A DNA stretch of 64,000 bases from Cocos nucifera. Its lineage: Eukaryota; Streptophyta; Magnoliopsida; Arecales; Arecaceae. The notes below the pieces were generated by a model. That model was given only the letters and a program-made list of their open reading frames with translations. It searched no databases and was not told where the DNA came from. Where the stretch lies: contig QRFJ01001034.1 in the NCBI GenBank assembly GCA_006176705.1, forward strand, positions 124,001-188,000, read 5' to 3'. Shown here piece after piece: positions 43,907 to 53,884 of this stretch. Within the stretch, counting starts at the first letter, position 1. Every line of letters begins with the position of its first letter. Both the position numbers and the translations under genes were made by a program.

Positions 43907-44675
43907 TGTTAGCTCAGATGTGGAGCTCCCAAGTCTTGAGAATATGAGAAGACAGGTTATGGGAAGACGAGAGTGAGTAGGAAGAGAAATCAACCTAAAA
44001 AATAAGCTATAGAAACTTACTCTACTCATCTTGAGACTGGGTCAGTTAAGTTGGGAACTGGGTTGGCTATGTCTCTGAGAAAAATTTAGACAAAAAATTA
44101 TGAGCTCAGATGTGGTGCTCCTAAGTCTTGGGAACATAAGAAGATAGGTCATGAAAAGATAGGAGCGAGTAGGAAGAGAAATCAGCCTAAAAAATAAGCT
44201 ATAGAAACTTAGCTGGCTCATCCTAAGACTGGGTTGGCTTAGTCGAGGACTGGGTCGGCTATGTCTTAGAGAAAAATTCAGATAGCAAGCAGTATTTTTG
44301 AAAATGCTGGCATGGTACATAATTGGATTGGCTCAGTCTCAAACTGAGTCAACCTAGTCGCAGGTTAGTCGGCTCAGTGTCGTGGGATTACTTTTGTATA
44401 TGTGGGTTGTTTAGATTTGGGAGAGTTTTTCTATGAGCTTGGGGCTTGATCATTTTATAAAGTATTTATATTGAAAATAGGTCAAGAATTGTAAGATGCT
44501 GAATACAAAAAAATAAAAGCTTTTTTCTCCCAAAAAACTCTTGTGCTCTTTTTCTCACTTTCTTCTCTTGAATCCATTGGTTTTGCTTTCACGTTGATTC
44601 TAGGAATTTGTTCCTTGTTGCTTAGCTAATCACCAGTGGCCACACCGATTTGAGAGAGGATAGTATTTATCAACA
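43907..44675 (+). repeat. 3' LTR of the plus-strand copia, with duplicated first 192 bp
   Basis: The LTR begins TGTTAGCTCAGATGTGG at 43907 after the purines ggagaa. At 44099 a second LTR start (TATGAGCTCAGATGTGG) follows, so the first 192 bp are present twice in tandem. It ends TATTTATCAACA. Without the extra copy it would be 577 bp, near the 596 bp of the 5' LTR. Confidence 0.85.
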
Positions 44676-45735
44676 AAAATTTCTTAACTTCGGTAACTAA
44701 GCAGCAGGGGATAACCTCTTAGGATCCTCGAGGGCCAAACTTACTTTTCAACAAGTTAGCACCCATGAAGATCTTAGTTCATGAGAGGTACCAACCTAGA
44801 TCGAAGATCTTGGTGGCTAAGCAGCAGAGGATAACCTCTTAGGACCCCCGAAGGCCAAACTTGCTTTTCAATGATTCAACATCCTTAAAGACCTTAGTCA
44901 TTCGAGTGGTAGAGGTTAACCTATATGGACCTCTAGAGGGATAACCATCAATGACCATTAGCATGTCAGCTTTGACAACTAACTCCAAAAGAGTAATCTA
45001 CAGAACTTCATAACTTCCAAAGGTCGAACTTGCTTTTCAGCAAGTCAGCACCCATGAAGACTTTAGTTGTATGAGAGGTACCAACCTGGCAGAAGACCTC
45101 GATCACTAAGTAGTGGGGGATAATCTCTTATGACCCCTGAAGGCCAAACTTACTTTTTAGTGAGTTAATACCATTGAAGACCTTAGTCATCCGAGAAGCG
45201 GAGGTTAATCTATACAGACCTCTGGAGGGATAACCATCAAGGACCCTTAGTCTATCAACTACGATGGTTAACTTTGGAAGACTCCTCACTCTTTAGTGAG
45301 AAGATTTAGAGAAAACTCGCTTTTCAGTGAGGTCAGAAGACTCCTCACTCTTCAATGAGGAGGTTTAGAGAAAATTCACTTTTCAGCGAGGTTGGAAGAC
45401 TCCTCACTCTTCAGTGGGGTCAAAAAAACTCCTCACTCTTCAATGTGGAGGTTCGAAGAAAATTCACTTTTTAGTGAGGTTAGAAGACTTCTCGCTCTTC
45501 AGCGAAGAGGTTTGAAAGAAAACTCACTTTTCGATGAGCTTGGAAGATAATGCTTGCTCTTAAGCGAGGGACATTTAAGATAATCCTCATTCTTAAAATG
45601 AGGAAAATCAGAGAAAACCTCTTATTCATTTCATATTGAAAAAAGAAATATTACTACACATCGTCGACAAGCCTGACCTAGACTACTCCCTTCGCTCGAA
45701 CTTGATCTGGTTCAAAGTCGGGAGTAGGAGGTATA
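44676..45735 (+). repeat. Gypsy-3 internal repeats, second part, and polypurine tract
   Basis: Continues the 335-bp repeat (44700-45280), then changes to a shorter unit of about 60 bp built on gaagactcctcactcttcag and aaactcacttttcagtgagg (45285-45610). That unit is self-complementary (tcactctt…gagtga-like halves). No coding sequence. A purine stretch gggagtaggaggtata (45720-45735) precedes the LTR. Confidence 0.65.
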
Positions 45736-46673
45736 TGTTGGGGGTAAGATCATCCTAGCTGAAGACACAAAGATATGATGACCTAAAACTAGCCATCGAT
45801 CCTCTGTTAGCTGCCAACTCTTTGTCAGCTACCATTCTTGACAATGGTCAATCTCCTTTTAGCGGTCGACCTCACTTCATCCATCGATCTCACTTTTTCC
45901 ACCAACCTCACTCTAGCAATCAATCTCACCTCGGCCATCGACGTCTTGTTAGTCATCAAAGCCTCTTAAGTTGTTGATCCTACCAACTGCCAACCTCTCC
46001 AGTAGCGTCCAATTTCAACTACCAACTTTAGATGATTCACTGAAGCCACTAACTGATCCGAGACTCCGATTTGGCTTGATCCGACCTCGATGCTGGCCTA
46101 CCCAAGTTACATGAGCCAATCTTATCTGGTATAATAGGTAAGATTGACCCTTAGTACCCACGTGGATCTTCAAATCCCATGATCATCGAGAATCATTGAT
46201 GATGAATAGAAGAGGAAGAAGATAACAAAAATATCTCGCTAGATAAGATGGAGATAATGGACATATCACATCCAATGAGACAAGGCTAACCACCTCTCCA
46301 ATAGCATTTTTGAAGAGATAAGATATAACAAATATATCTCTTCAAATAAAGCAAAAGATAATGATTGTATCTTGCCAAATACATTAAGGCTAACCGTGAT
46401 CAGATTATCCTTCCTTCTTATGGCTCTTCAGCTCCGCCTATAAATGTAAGCCTATAGGAGACCTCCAAGGTATGAAAACACTTCTCTTCAAAATGCTCAC
46501 TCTTTTTCATCTATTCTGCATTTCTGACTTAAGCATTGAAGGATCTCCACTGGAGCCAACTCTCGTCCAAGGACTTATTTTGTAGGTTCTATTGCCACCA
46601 TCCTATCATCGCTGACCTATCATCGTCGATCACCTCCAGCCAATCTAACCCAAGATATATTTTTGTAACAACA
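45736..46673 (+). repeat. 3' LTR of Gypsy-3
   Basis: 938 bp from TGTTGGGGGTAAGATCATCC to TTTTGTAACAACA, with a preceding polypurine tract, so it is the right-hand LTR of a plus-oriented gypsy-like element. A TATA-like sequence (cgcctataaatgtaag near 46435) fits an LTR promoter. No second copy lies in the window; its partner would be left of position 1. Confidence 0.65.
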
Positions 46674-46789
46674 ATATCTATTATAGAAAAATAGATATGG
46701 ATATAGATAGACAACGATCAAATCTATATCTGAATTTATAAAAGATGATTGTTGAACTCCTTTTCCAGGCTCTATACCCGTTGAGGTTA

Positions 46790-47420
46790 AAGTTGAAGCT
46801 CGGAGAAGATCTTATCTCCAATCGAGATTGAAAGAGATATTATCTTCTATTGATGTTGGTGTTGAAGCTCGGAGGAGATCTTATCTTCAGTCAAGGTTGA
46901 AGGATATCTTATCTTCTGTTGAAGGGTTGGAGCTCGAGGAAGATCTTATCTCCGATCGAGGTTGAAGGAGATCTTATGTCCTATTGAGATTGAAGTTGAA
47001 GCTCAGAGGAGATCTATCTTCAATCAAGGTTGAAAAAGATCTTATCTCCTGTTGACATTAGCGTTGAAGCTCGAAAAAGATCTTATCTTCAATCGAGGTT
47101 GAAGAAGATCTTATCTCTCATTGACGTTGGCGTTGAAGCTCGAAGGAGAACTTATCTCCAGCCGAGGTTAAAGAAGATCTTATCTTCTGTTGAGATTGAA
47201 GTTGAAGCTCGGAGGAGATCTTATCTCTAGCTGAGGTTGAACGAGATCTTATCTTCTATTGAAGGATTGGAGTTCGAGGGAGATCTTATCTTCAGTTGAG
47301 GTTGAAGGAGATCTTATCTCCTATTGAAGGGTTAGAGCTCAGAGGAGATCTTATCTCCAATCAAGATTGAAGTTGATGCTCAGTGGAGATCTTATTTCCA
47401 ATCGAGGTTGAAGGTGGAAT
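46790..47420 (-). repeat. Tandem array of the left-arm element
   Basis: Imperfect repeats of roughly 30 and 60 bp built on gaagctcggaggagatctta and tctccaatcgaggttgaag. On the minus strand the core ggagataagatctcctccga resembles the 35-bp unit at 16100-17235. A frame on the plus strand (47030-47230) shows the repeat as MKKILSPVDISVEARKRS-like peptides; it is not a gene. Confidence 0.75.
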
Positions 47421-47939
47421 AAGCTCTTGCATAATTCGGAGAGAGAAAGGAAGATCAGTGTAGACGTCGTCATGGCAAGTCGGGGTGACGTGGTGGAGTT
47501 CCTCAATCTATCGGTCCATCTTTCATAGTTTCTGATCAAGGACATCGTCTCAATCATAGATCTTAGAGGGCTTTCGACCATAGATGGAGAAGGTCTCTTT
47601 TAGAGAGGAATCATGATCCGAATATGGATCCTCTGCTCTCTATTTTTCCTTCCCAAGGGCGATGGGTATGCTAGCCTAAGTGCTCTTTCTCAGAACCAGT
47701 TCTTAACATATCGATGGTGGGTTTCCTGATGGAATCACCATCGGGGGCTACCGCATGATCTGCACCATCTTGGTGAGGCCTTGAACCCACTGCTTTAATA
47801 GGTTAAACTACTCTTGATCTATCATGACCGTTGGTGGAGGAGGTTGAAGCATTGGTGCTAGAGTAGGAACGGATGAGTCTGGCTTGGATCTGATGGCAGA
47901 AGTGATAGATCTTTGGGTAGTTACCTTTTTTGGAGGCAT
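47410..47939 (-). pseudogene. Gag N-terminal remnant in the left-arm element
   Basis: Starts MPPKKVTT at 47939 and goes on with a proline-rich segment (MLQPPPP), FNLLKQWVQGLTKMVQ, EDPYSDHDSSLKETFSIYGR and DLPFSLRIMQELIPP, parallel to the Tat-like gag at 14409-14840 (FNMLVRQVRGLVDAM, DPYLDHGSLLEETF, DLPFSLQIMQEPIP). The core gag domain and zinc motif are missing because the tandem array begins at the point where that gag continues. Several stops. Confidence 0.72.
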
Positions 47940-48296
47940 TTCTTGGGATTAAGGGAGAGGATGAAGATGGACCTTGAAGAAGAAGATCCACAGGATCGAC
48001 TGAGCACTCCTTTAAGAACAAGGGTACCTCAAGAATAGAGACCCTTCCTCTAGCACCAATTCTATTGGTGTAGAATCTGGTTGACACCGAATTGAGCTAG
48101 AGTTGGAGAAGAAGAGGTCACCATCGGTGACCTACAAAATAAAGTTCCATCCAGAGTCAATGGTGGTGGCTCCGGTAGGATCCTCCGACGATCAAGTCAG
48201 CTCTTCTGACCAATAAAAATGGAGTGCTCAAGCAAGAATTTAGCAAAATTTTAGGAAGGAGAAGAGAGCTTAGAGAAAACATATCTGAAGGATCTC

Positions 48297-48304
48297 TTTT
48301 TATA
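48297..48304 (-). promoter_or_regulatory. TATA box of the left-arm LTR
   Basis: Minus strand TATAAAAA in catctataaaaagagatcc; mirror image of the site at 48694, pointing leftward. Confidence 0.55.
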
Positions 48305-48449
48305 GATGAAGGCTGTCATCACCATTCAGTAGTGGAGTCTCCTATAGCAGACTGATAAATGATTGTCGTAACCATCCTGATAAATGACAGTCATAACCGT
48401 TCGGTAGTGGGATCACCTATTCATTGAGATTTAATAATCGAAGTTCGAA

Positions 48450-48540
48450 GGAAGCAGGGGTTGGTTGATGAAGAATTTTGACATATATCAATTCTAGAAT
48501 TGATATATGTCAAAATTTAAAATTCTTCACCAACCAATGC
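48450..48540. repeat. Perfect palindrome at the head-to-head junction
   Basis: The centre falls between 48495 and 48496 (aattct/agaatt). Twenty bases on each side are perfectly complementary (agaattgatatatgtcaaaa). Beyond that the right arm has seven extra bases (ttaaaat) and the complementarity continues into the two LTRs. Confidence 0.93.
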
Positions 48541-48693
48541 CTACTTCCTCCGAACTTTGACTATTAAATCTCAATGAATAGATGATCCCACTATCAAATG
48601 GTTACGACTGTCATTTATCAGAATGATTATGACTGTCATTTATCAGTCAGCTACAGACGACTCCACTATCGAACGGTTACGACAGACTCCATC

Positions 48694-48701
48694 TATAAAA
48701 A
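48694..48701 (+). promoter_or_regulatory. TATA box of the right-arm LTR
   Basis: TATAAAAA in catctataaaaagaaatcc, pointing rightward, about 240 bp before the LTR end. Confidence 0.55.
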
Positions 48702-49058
48702 GAAATCCTTCAGATAAGTTTTTTCTAAGCTCTCTTCTTCTTCTCAAAATTCTGCTGAATTTTTGCTTGAGCACTCCATTTTTGTTGGTCAGAAGAGATG
48801 ACTTGATCGTCGAAAGATCCTATCGGAGCCACCACTACCGACTCCAGATGAAATTTTATTTTACAGGTCACCGACGACAACTTCTTCTTCTCCAACTCTA
48901 GCTCGATCCGATGTCAACTAGATTCTGCACCAAAAGAATTGGCGTTAGAAGGAGGGCCTCTGTTCTTGAGGTACCCTTATTCTTAAAGGAGTGCTCAGTC
49001 GATCCTGTGGATCTTTTTCTTCAAGATTCATCTCCATCCTCTCCCTCGATCCTAAGAA

Positions 49059-49205
49059 ATGCCTCCAAAGAAGGTGACTACCCGAAGATCTATCGCTTCT
49101 GCCATCAGATCCGAGCTAGATCCATCCATTCCTGCTCCAGCATCGGTGCTTCAACCTCCTCCTCCACCGACGATCATGGTAGATCCAGAGCAGTTTAACT
49201 TGCTG
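49059..49205 (+). pseudogene. Gag N-terminal stub in the right-arm element
   Basis: MPPKKVTTRRSIASAIRSEL followed by a proline-rich run (VLQPPPPPTIMVDPEQFNLL), then the frame passes directly into array sequence (SPKLQLQLQPK). It has no internal stop, and its ATG corresponds to the one at 47939 on the other arm. Confidence 0.7.
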
Positions 49206-49358
49206 ATCTCCCCCAAGCTTCAACTTCAACTTCAACCTAAGATAAGATCTTCTCCAAGCTTCAATCTCAATGGATGCAGAGTCTGAAAAATAACTTCGAC
49301 AGTCATCTTTTTTGTACTCCCTTCCTTCGAATTTTGAACTCGAAAGTGGAGGAACTAG

Positions 49359-50046
49359 TGTTGAAGATAAACCCCGCTCCCACTGAAGTTCAGTCTTATG
49401 CTTAGCCTAATGTAACTGATAATCATGGAAGAGCTTCGATTGAAAATTCTTCCACCAGTGATCTAACTCCTCTAGGAGCCAAGCTCCTTTCAGACTTCTC
49501 CTTCATTCAAACTTTATCTAGATTCCTCCAGTGGATTACTTTCAGATTTCAAGTAGTATTCCTTTTAGATGATCTCCTCTAGTCGTATTCTCTTTAGGAG
49601 TCCGAACTTCTTTGGAATTGATATATGTCAAAATTCTTCACCAACCAATGCTTGCTTCCTCTGGACTTCAACTATTAAATCTCAATGAACAGGCGATCCC
49701 ACTATCGGATAATTTTGATAGTCATTTATCAGGATGGTTACGACTGTCATTTATTAGTCTGCTACAGACGACTCCACTACCAGATAGTTATGATAGGCTC
49801 CATCTATAAAAAAAAATCCTTCAGATATATTTTCTCTAAGCTCTCTTCTCCTTTCCAAAACTCTGCTAAATTCTTACCTGAGCACTTCATTTCTATTGGC
49901 TAGAAGAGCCGACTTGATCATCGAAGGATCCTACCAGAGTTACCACCACCGACTCTGAACAAAACTTTATTTTGCAGATCACCGATGGCAACCTCTTCTT
50001 CTCCAACTCCAGCTCGATCCGACATCAACTAGGTTCTGCACCAACA
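49359..50046 (+). repeat. 3' LTR of the right-arm element
   Basis: 688 bp from TGTTGAAGATAAACCCCGC to TCTGCACCAACA. Its start resembles that of the Tat-like LTR at 12998 (TGTTGGGGATAAATTTCGC), and both end tctgc…caaca, so the families are related. The sequence from 49614 onward equals the truncated LTRs at the palindrome. Confidence 0.82.
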
Positions 50047-50690
50047 ATATCCATACTCCCAGTATCTAATTTATATTCATATCTATTTAAAATAAATATA
50101 ATTTTTTACATCGAACTAATATCCATATCCATATTTATATTGGTGAGAAAAAATAAATATGGATATGGACATACTGAGATCCGATTCATATTCAATGTGG
50201 CTTCAATCCTAGTTGCCACTATGAAAATGCTATTAGAATTTTAGGTTTCATGGAAAAAGATTGAGGAAGTTAAAAAGTAAGGATGTTTGAGTGGATTAGT
50301 ACCTAAATGCTACTGGAATGCTTTTCTATTGACTCATTTCTTATAAACAAGTTATATAAATAACTCTTAGATGATAATTTTAATTAATGTTCATGACCCA
50401 AGTTATGATGAAACCAAATTTAGACACTTTCAACATCTACGAGAAAAATACCTAATTGGTCAAACAAGTTTTTGGGCATATGACACCGATATGGTAACTA
50501 ATCATTTAACCACCCATTTTCTCTAGCTACATTTCTTGCAAGTCACAAGAATTCTCTCATGCCAAAAGTCATTTTTTGTGTGGCCAAATAAGCTACCATA
50601 ATATTATTTGGTTAATTGCTTTATTTACATTTTGATGTTGTAAGAGAACATTACTTCAGATTACTCTTCAATAAAGAGTAGGTACTAAGA
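50047..50690. other. Unassigned AT-rich sequence with a hairpin
   Basis: No coding sequence or LTR edge. 50119-50137 (atatccatatccatattta) and 50154-50172 (taaatatggatatggacat) form a stem with 18 of 19 pairs, MITE- or simple-repeat-like. The same ggatatgg wording appears at 46700. The part 50220-50690 shows nothing I can name and may be the least repetitive stretch in the window. Confidence 0.45.
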
Positions 50691-52670
50691 CTATTTTTTT
50701 TTGGTTAAATCGGATCATTCAAACAAGTCTTGTGTGAATTGATCCAAGAAAGATCAAAAAGCAAAATGCCCCTAAAAGGCTTAGGGATCACCCCCACAAC
50801 CATCCATAAGAGGTCCTCAATGTGCTCCATAATATAGGCTGCCACCTGGTTGATTACAGTATTTGCCTCCTGAAGACATGCCTAATAGTGAAACCTATGC
50901 ACCCAAATAGCAAAATTGAGATGTCTTGCAGGAGTGGGTGGGTGATAGCTCCCTATGTACACCCTTGTATCCAGGACACCATTGCAGTTAACTCGGCCTC
51001 GATAGCAATGTGGTCCGCTCTCAAGAGCCACCAAGCATAGATAATACCTGCCCAAGCTATAAGAAGCTCCATCCAAAAACTGTGGGCTCAAATAAGTGAC
51101 AACCCCCGATCACCACCAATCTAGAGTTAGGTCAAATTATGAACCCAATGCTACCACTTTTGTCTCTGATGCTTCCATCAAAGTTGACCTTAAGATACCT
51201 TGACAAAGAGGGCTCCCAAATGATGAACATCTATTGAATCATTACATAAAAAGGGTTGGAGTACTAGATCTCTAGAGGCCTAGAGGTCACATCAATTTGC
51301 TCCAGTGCCAAGGTCAAAGCTATCTCCAAGATAAACCTGGCTGGACACCTCCTAGACTTGAAGATTAAACTGTTCATAACCAGCTAGAAATGCTGGGCAA
51401 TGTAGGCTGCATGGATAGCAACATCCCTAGATGCATCATCCCTAGCTCTCCGCATCAAAAGATCAAGGAAGGCCTCAATCGGGTCCTCGACCTGAACAAT
51501 CTGCAGGTGCAGACCCGCTAAGAACCATACCTATCTAGCTAGTGGGCACAAAAAGAGAGTATGCTTTGTCGTTTCCACCTCCATGCCGTAGTAAGGGCCG
51601 ATAGACTAGATATCCATGCTTCTCTTTCTCAGGATAGCTCTGATCGGAAGTCATCTCTAGGCCATCTTCCAAAGGAAGAGGCTCACTCTTGGGTGCAACC
51701 TAAGCCTCCAAATTTACCCACCATCTAGATGCCTAGTGGCTTCCCATTGGTACAAGCCATAAAGGTCAGTCATGATTGGTCTCACAATGCTAGAAGATCT
51801 TTAGATCCTAATGTCTAGGCTTCGATGAAGAGGAATTGCCAGGGACATTACATGCCCTCCCATCTACTCTTCAAAGAAATGCCAGGGACATTACATGCCC
51901 TCCCATCTACTCTTCAAAGAAATGGGAAACCACTGCTGGATCCCAATTTCTACCATTTATATAGAGAAGATCACATATTCTCATCGAATCAATTACCTTA
52001 GAGCTAACAAAGGTCGGCCATTGAGTCAAGGGCATGTCCGTAATCCATAAGTCAAACAAGATGCTTATAGACCAACCATCTCCTACCAACCACCTCATTT
52101 AGGGAATCATATTAGGGGCCCTATGCAGATCTCCCTCTATAAGGAGGCCCTCCGACTGACTTGAATTTCACTACCAGCCAACTAAAGACCATACCTAGCC
52201 CTCATCATCATGCTCCATATGGACTCAGGTTCAAGAACAAACCTAGCATCATGTTGAGCAACCAAAGCCTCCCCCCTCATGACCAAGGATTGAATACCAA
52301 GGCTATATTTCCTTAAAGGCTAGCACACAACTTCCCAAGCCACAAGATGCATGCCGCCACCTCCACCAAGCTATGATCTCCCAAAAGAAGACCCAAAACT
52401 ATTGCTCAAGCTTCACCACTGAGGTCTTATGAAGGATCGAGTATAATAGAAGATAAGTGGGCATAGAACTAAGCATTGACTTGACTAGGGTAACCCTACC
52501 ATCATCGAAAGGGCCTGAGCATGTCAGCTCTCCAGCTGCTCTTGAACTACCTGCTACACTCTCTCACACTTGGTCCTCCTCAGTCTACGACTAGAGATGG
52601 ACATTCCTAGGTACTATAGGGTTCGATGATGTTCAACACCCCCCAACCTCTCCATGATCAAATTCTTGGG
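50691..52670 (-). pseudogene. L1-type LINE ORF2, C-terminal half (RT end, zf-RVT, RNase H)
   Basis: Read leftward from 52670: ERLGGVEHHRTL and YLGMSISSRRLRRTKCERV (RT thumb region), MRWLVGDGWSISILFDLWIT (about 52098, the W-x-VGNG-x-SI block that precedes the zf-RVT region), ending in a plant-type RNase H tail (YLKVNFDGSIRDKSGSIG near 51180, where NFDGS holds the first catalytic aspartate, then AELTAMVSWIQG near 50995). The 3' end has a poly(A) tail, seen as nine T at 50694-50702. ORF2 copies LINE RNA at the nicked target. Many stops and frameshifts. A perfect 43-bp duplication lies at 51838-51923. Confidence 0.82.
51838..51923 (-). repeat. Perfect 43-bp tandem duplication
   Basis: 51838-51880 and 51881-51923 are identical (starting gccagggacattacatgccc). 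43 is not a multiple of three, so the duplication also shifts the LINE frame. Confidence 0.97.
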
Positions 52671-53071
52671 TGCTGGAGCCTAATTCACCCAATAAATGGA
52701 CAAAATCAAAGCATAAGGAGAAAGCCTACATGAAGAAAAGGCCCGCGGGAGGGCCTGGCCCATAGTGGGCCACAGCTTGGCCCAAGAGGAGGCTAGCTTG
52801 TAGCTGGGTGGGGCTTAACCTGGTGTGTTGGTCTGCTGCCTAGGTACTATAGGGTACCATGATGTTCAACAACCCCCAACCTCTCCATGATCAAATTATT
52901 GGGTGTTGGAGCCTAATTCACCCAATAACATGATAAAATCAAAGCCCAGGGGAGGAAGCCCACATGAAGAAAAGGCCCATAGGAGGGCTTGGTCCATAGT
53001 AGGCCATGGCCCAGCCTAGGAGGAGGCTGGCCTGCAGCCCAGCCCAACGCACAATTGAGCAGACTGGCATG
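52606..53071. repeat. 233-bp tandem duplication across the LINE/LTR junction
   Basis: cctaggtactatagggt starts at 52606 and again at 52839. Each unit holds about 65 bp of LINE followed by about 165 bp of the adjoining LTR start (tgytggagcctaattcaccc). The copies differ at a moderate number of positions, so the duplication is not recent. Confidence 0.85.
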
Positions 53072-53884
53072 AATGCATGTAGCCCACGTGCCCATGAGGC
53101 CCAGTGCACAAGCGCACGGGCAATCCATGCACAAGGGTGGCCCAAACCATGTGGTGCTTGGTGGTCCACTGCCACATGGCATCGCCATACGGTCCATGTG
53201 GTGGACGTAGACCCTTAAAGGGTCTATAGTTAAAAACATATAGCTCAGAGTTTTTTTCATCTTTTTTGGCAAGGTAGTGCATGGGGATTTGGCTAGGATC
53301 ACCATACGCCTAGTTTATGGATGGTGCATGGGTGCACAGAGCGTGATCCAATGGTCAGGAGTGAGCAGCAGCTTGATGGGTTCATCAAAGCTTTGATCAA
53401 ATGGACAGAAAGCTAATTTGAGTTCTAATAGGCATTTGATCTTCGATCCTCACTCGATTTTAGGTCTTTAAAAGACCTTATGGGCTACAGCCAAAAGTAG
53501 GGTGTTCCATAGAGAATAGAGGATGCCCTATTTTTTCAAGAGAGAAAAAGAGAGAGAAAGAGAGAAAGAAAGAGGGCTTGGATTCTTCTTGTGTGCTAAT
53601 TCTAGGGTACTATCAGATTTATAAAAAATCTCTAAAAGGGGTTTCTTCTTTCTATTGGAACTATTCTTGCATCCAGAAGAGAGAAAAAAAGAGAGATTTT
53701 TCTTTGTTCTCATCTCTTATAAATTTTCTAATTTTAATAAAAAATATTATTTCATATGATCATGGACGTAGGAGCAAGAGACTTCGAACAACGTGAATTT
53801 TTATATTTTATACTTATTTATTTTTTTATTTTTTTAGATTTTTTTTTATGACTACTATAATCTGCTGTGTATCATTTTCTAACA
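52904..53884 (+). repeat. LTR-like sequence, TGTTGGAGCC to TTTCTAACA
   Basis: 981 bp with TG…CA ends. Interior order fits a plus-oriented LTR: a GC-rich upstream part, then a (gaga)n leader near 53540-53580 and an AT-rich end with gacttcgaacaacgtgaa. No primer site follows, so it is a solo or broken LTR. Overlapping frames at 52913-53305 on both strands are chance reading of it. No matching target duplication was found. Confidence 0.5.

Larger units (their letters stand above)
39053..44675 (+). mobile_element. Plus-strand copia, same family as 26563-38362
   Basis: LTRs 39053-39648 and 43907-44675, primer site, gag, protease, integrase, RT, RNase H and polypurine tract are all present in order. 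The flanks CAAAT (39048-39052) and AAAAT (44676-44680) form a target duplication with one mismatch, and the Gypsy-3 repeat reads through when the element is removed (…taatttaca + aatttcttaac…). Protein wording is nearly the same as in the minus-strand copy (LSNNLYRMKGSVVNDS, HISLSKYQS), so they are one family. The element is dead through many stops. Confidence 0.88.
46720..48495 (-). mobile_element. Tat-like pol-less element, minus strand, left arm of the palindrome
   Basis: On the minus strand: truncated 5' LTR (48495 down to 48063), primer site (48059-48043, ttggtgctagaggaagg), gag (47939-47410), a tandem array (47420-46790) and then an abrupt end near 46720. The 3' LTR is missing. The LTR part aligns with the 3' LTR at 49359-50046 starting about 255 bp into it. 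The layout is the same as in the gag-only element at 12998-18605. Confidence 0.72.
48496..50046 (+). mobile_element. Tat-like pol-less element, plus strand, right arm of the palindrome
   Basis: Truncated 5' LTR (48496-48935), primer site (48939-48953, ttggcgttagaagga), a gag N-terminus of about 50 codons (49059-49205), a short remnant of the array, a purine tract (gtggaggaactag) and a full 3' LTR (49359-50046). The internal part is only about 420 bp. Compared with the left arm, most of gag and the array are deleted. Confidence 0.75.

Noticed and set aside
47030..47230. Plus-strand frame with repeating KKILSPVDI…RRSYL peptide
   Set aside because: Reading of the tandem array on the strand opposite to the element's gag.
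52913..53305. 130-codon minus-strand frame with tryptophan/cysteine-rich sequence and overlapping frames
   Set aside because: Lies wholly in the LTR-like sequence, with three frames open simultaneously and no family resemblance.
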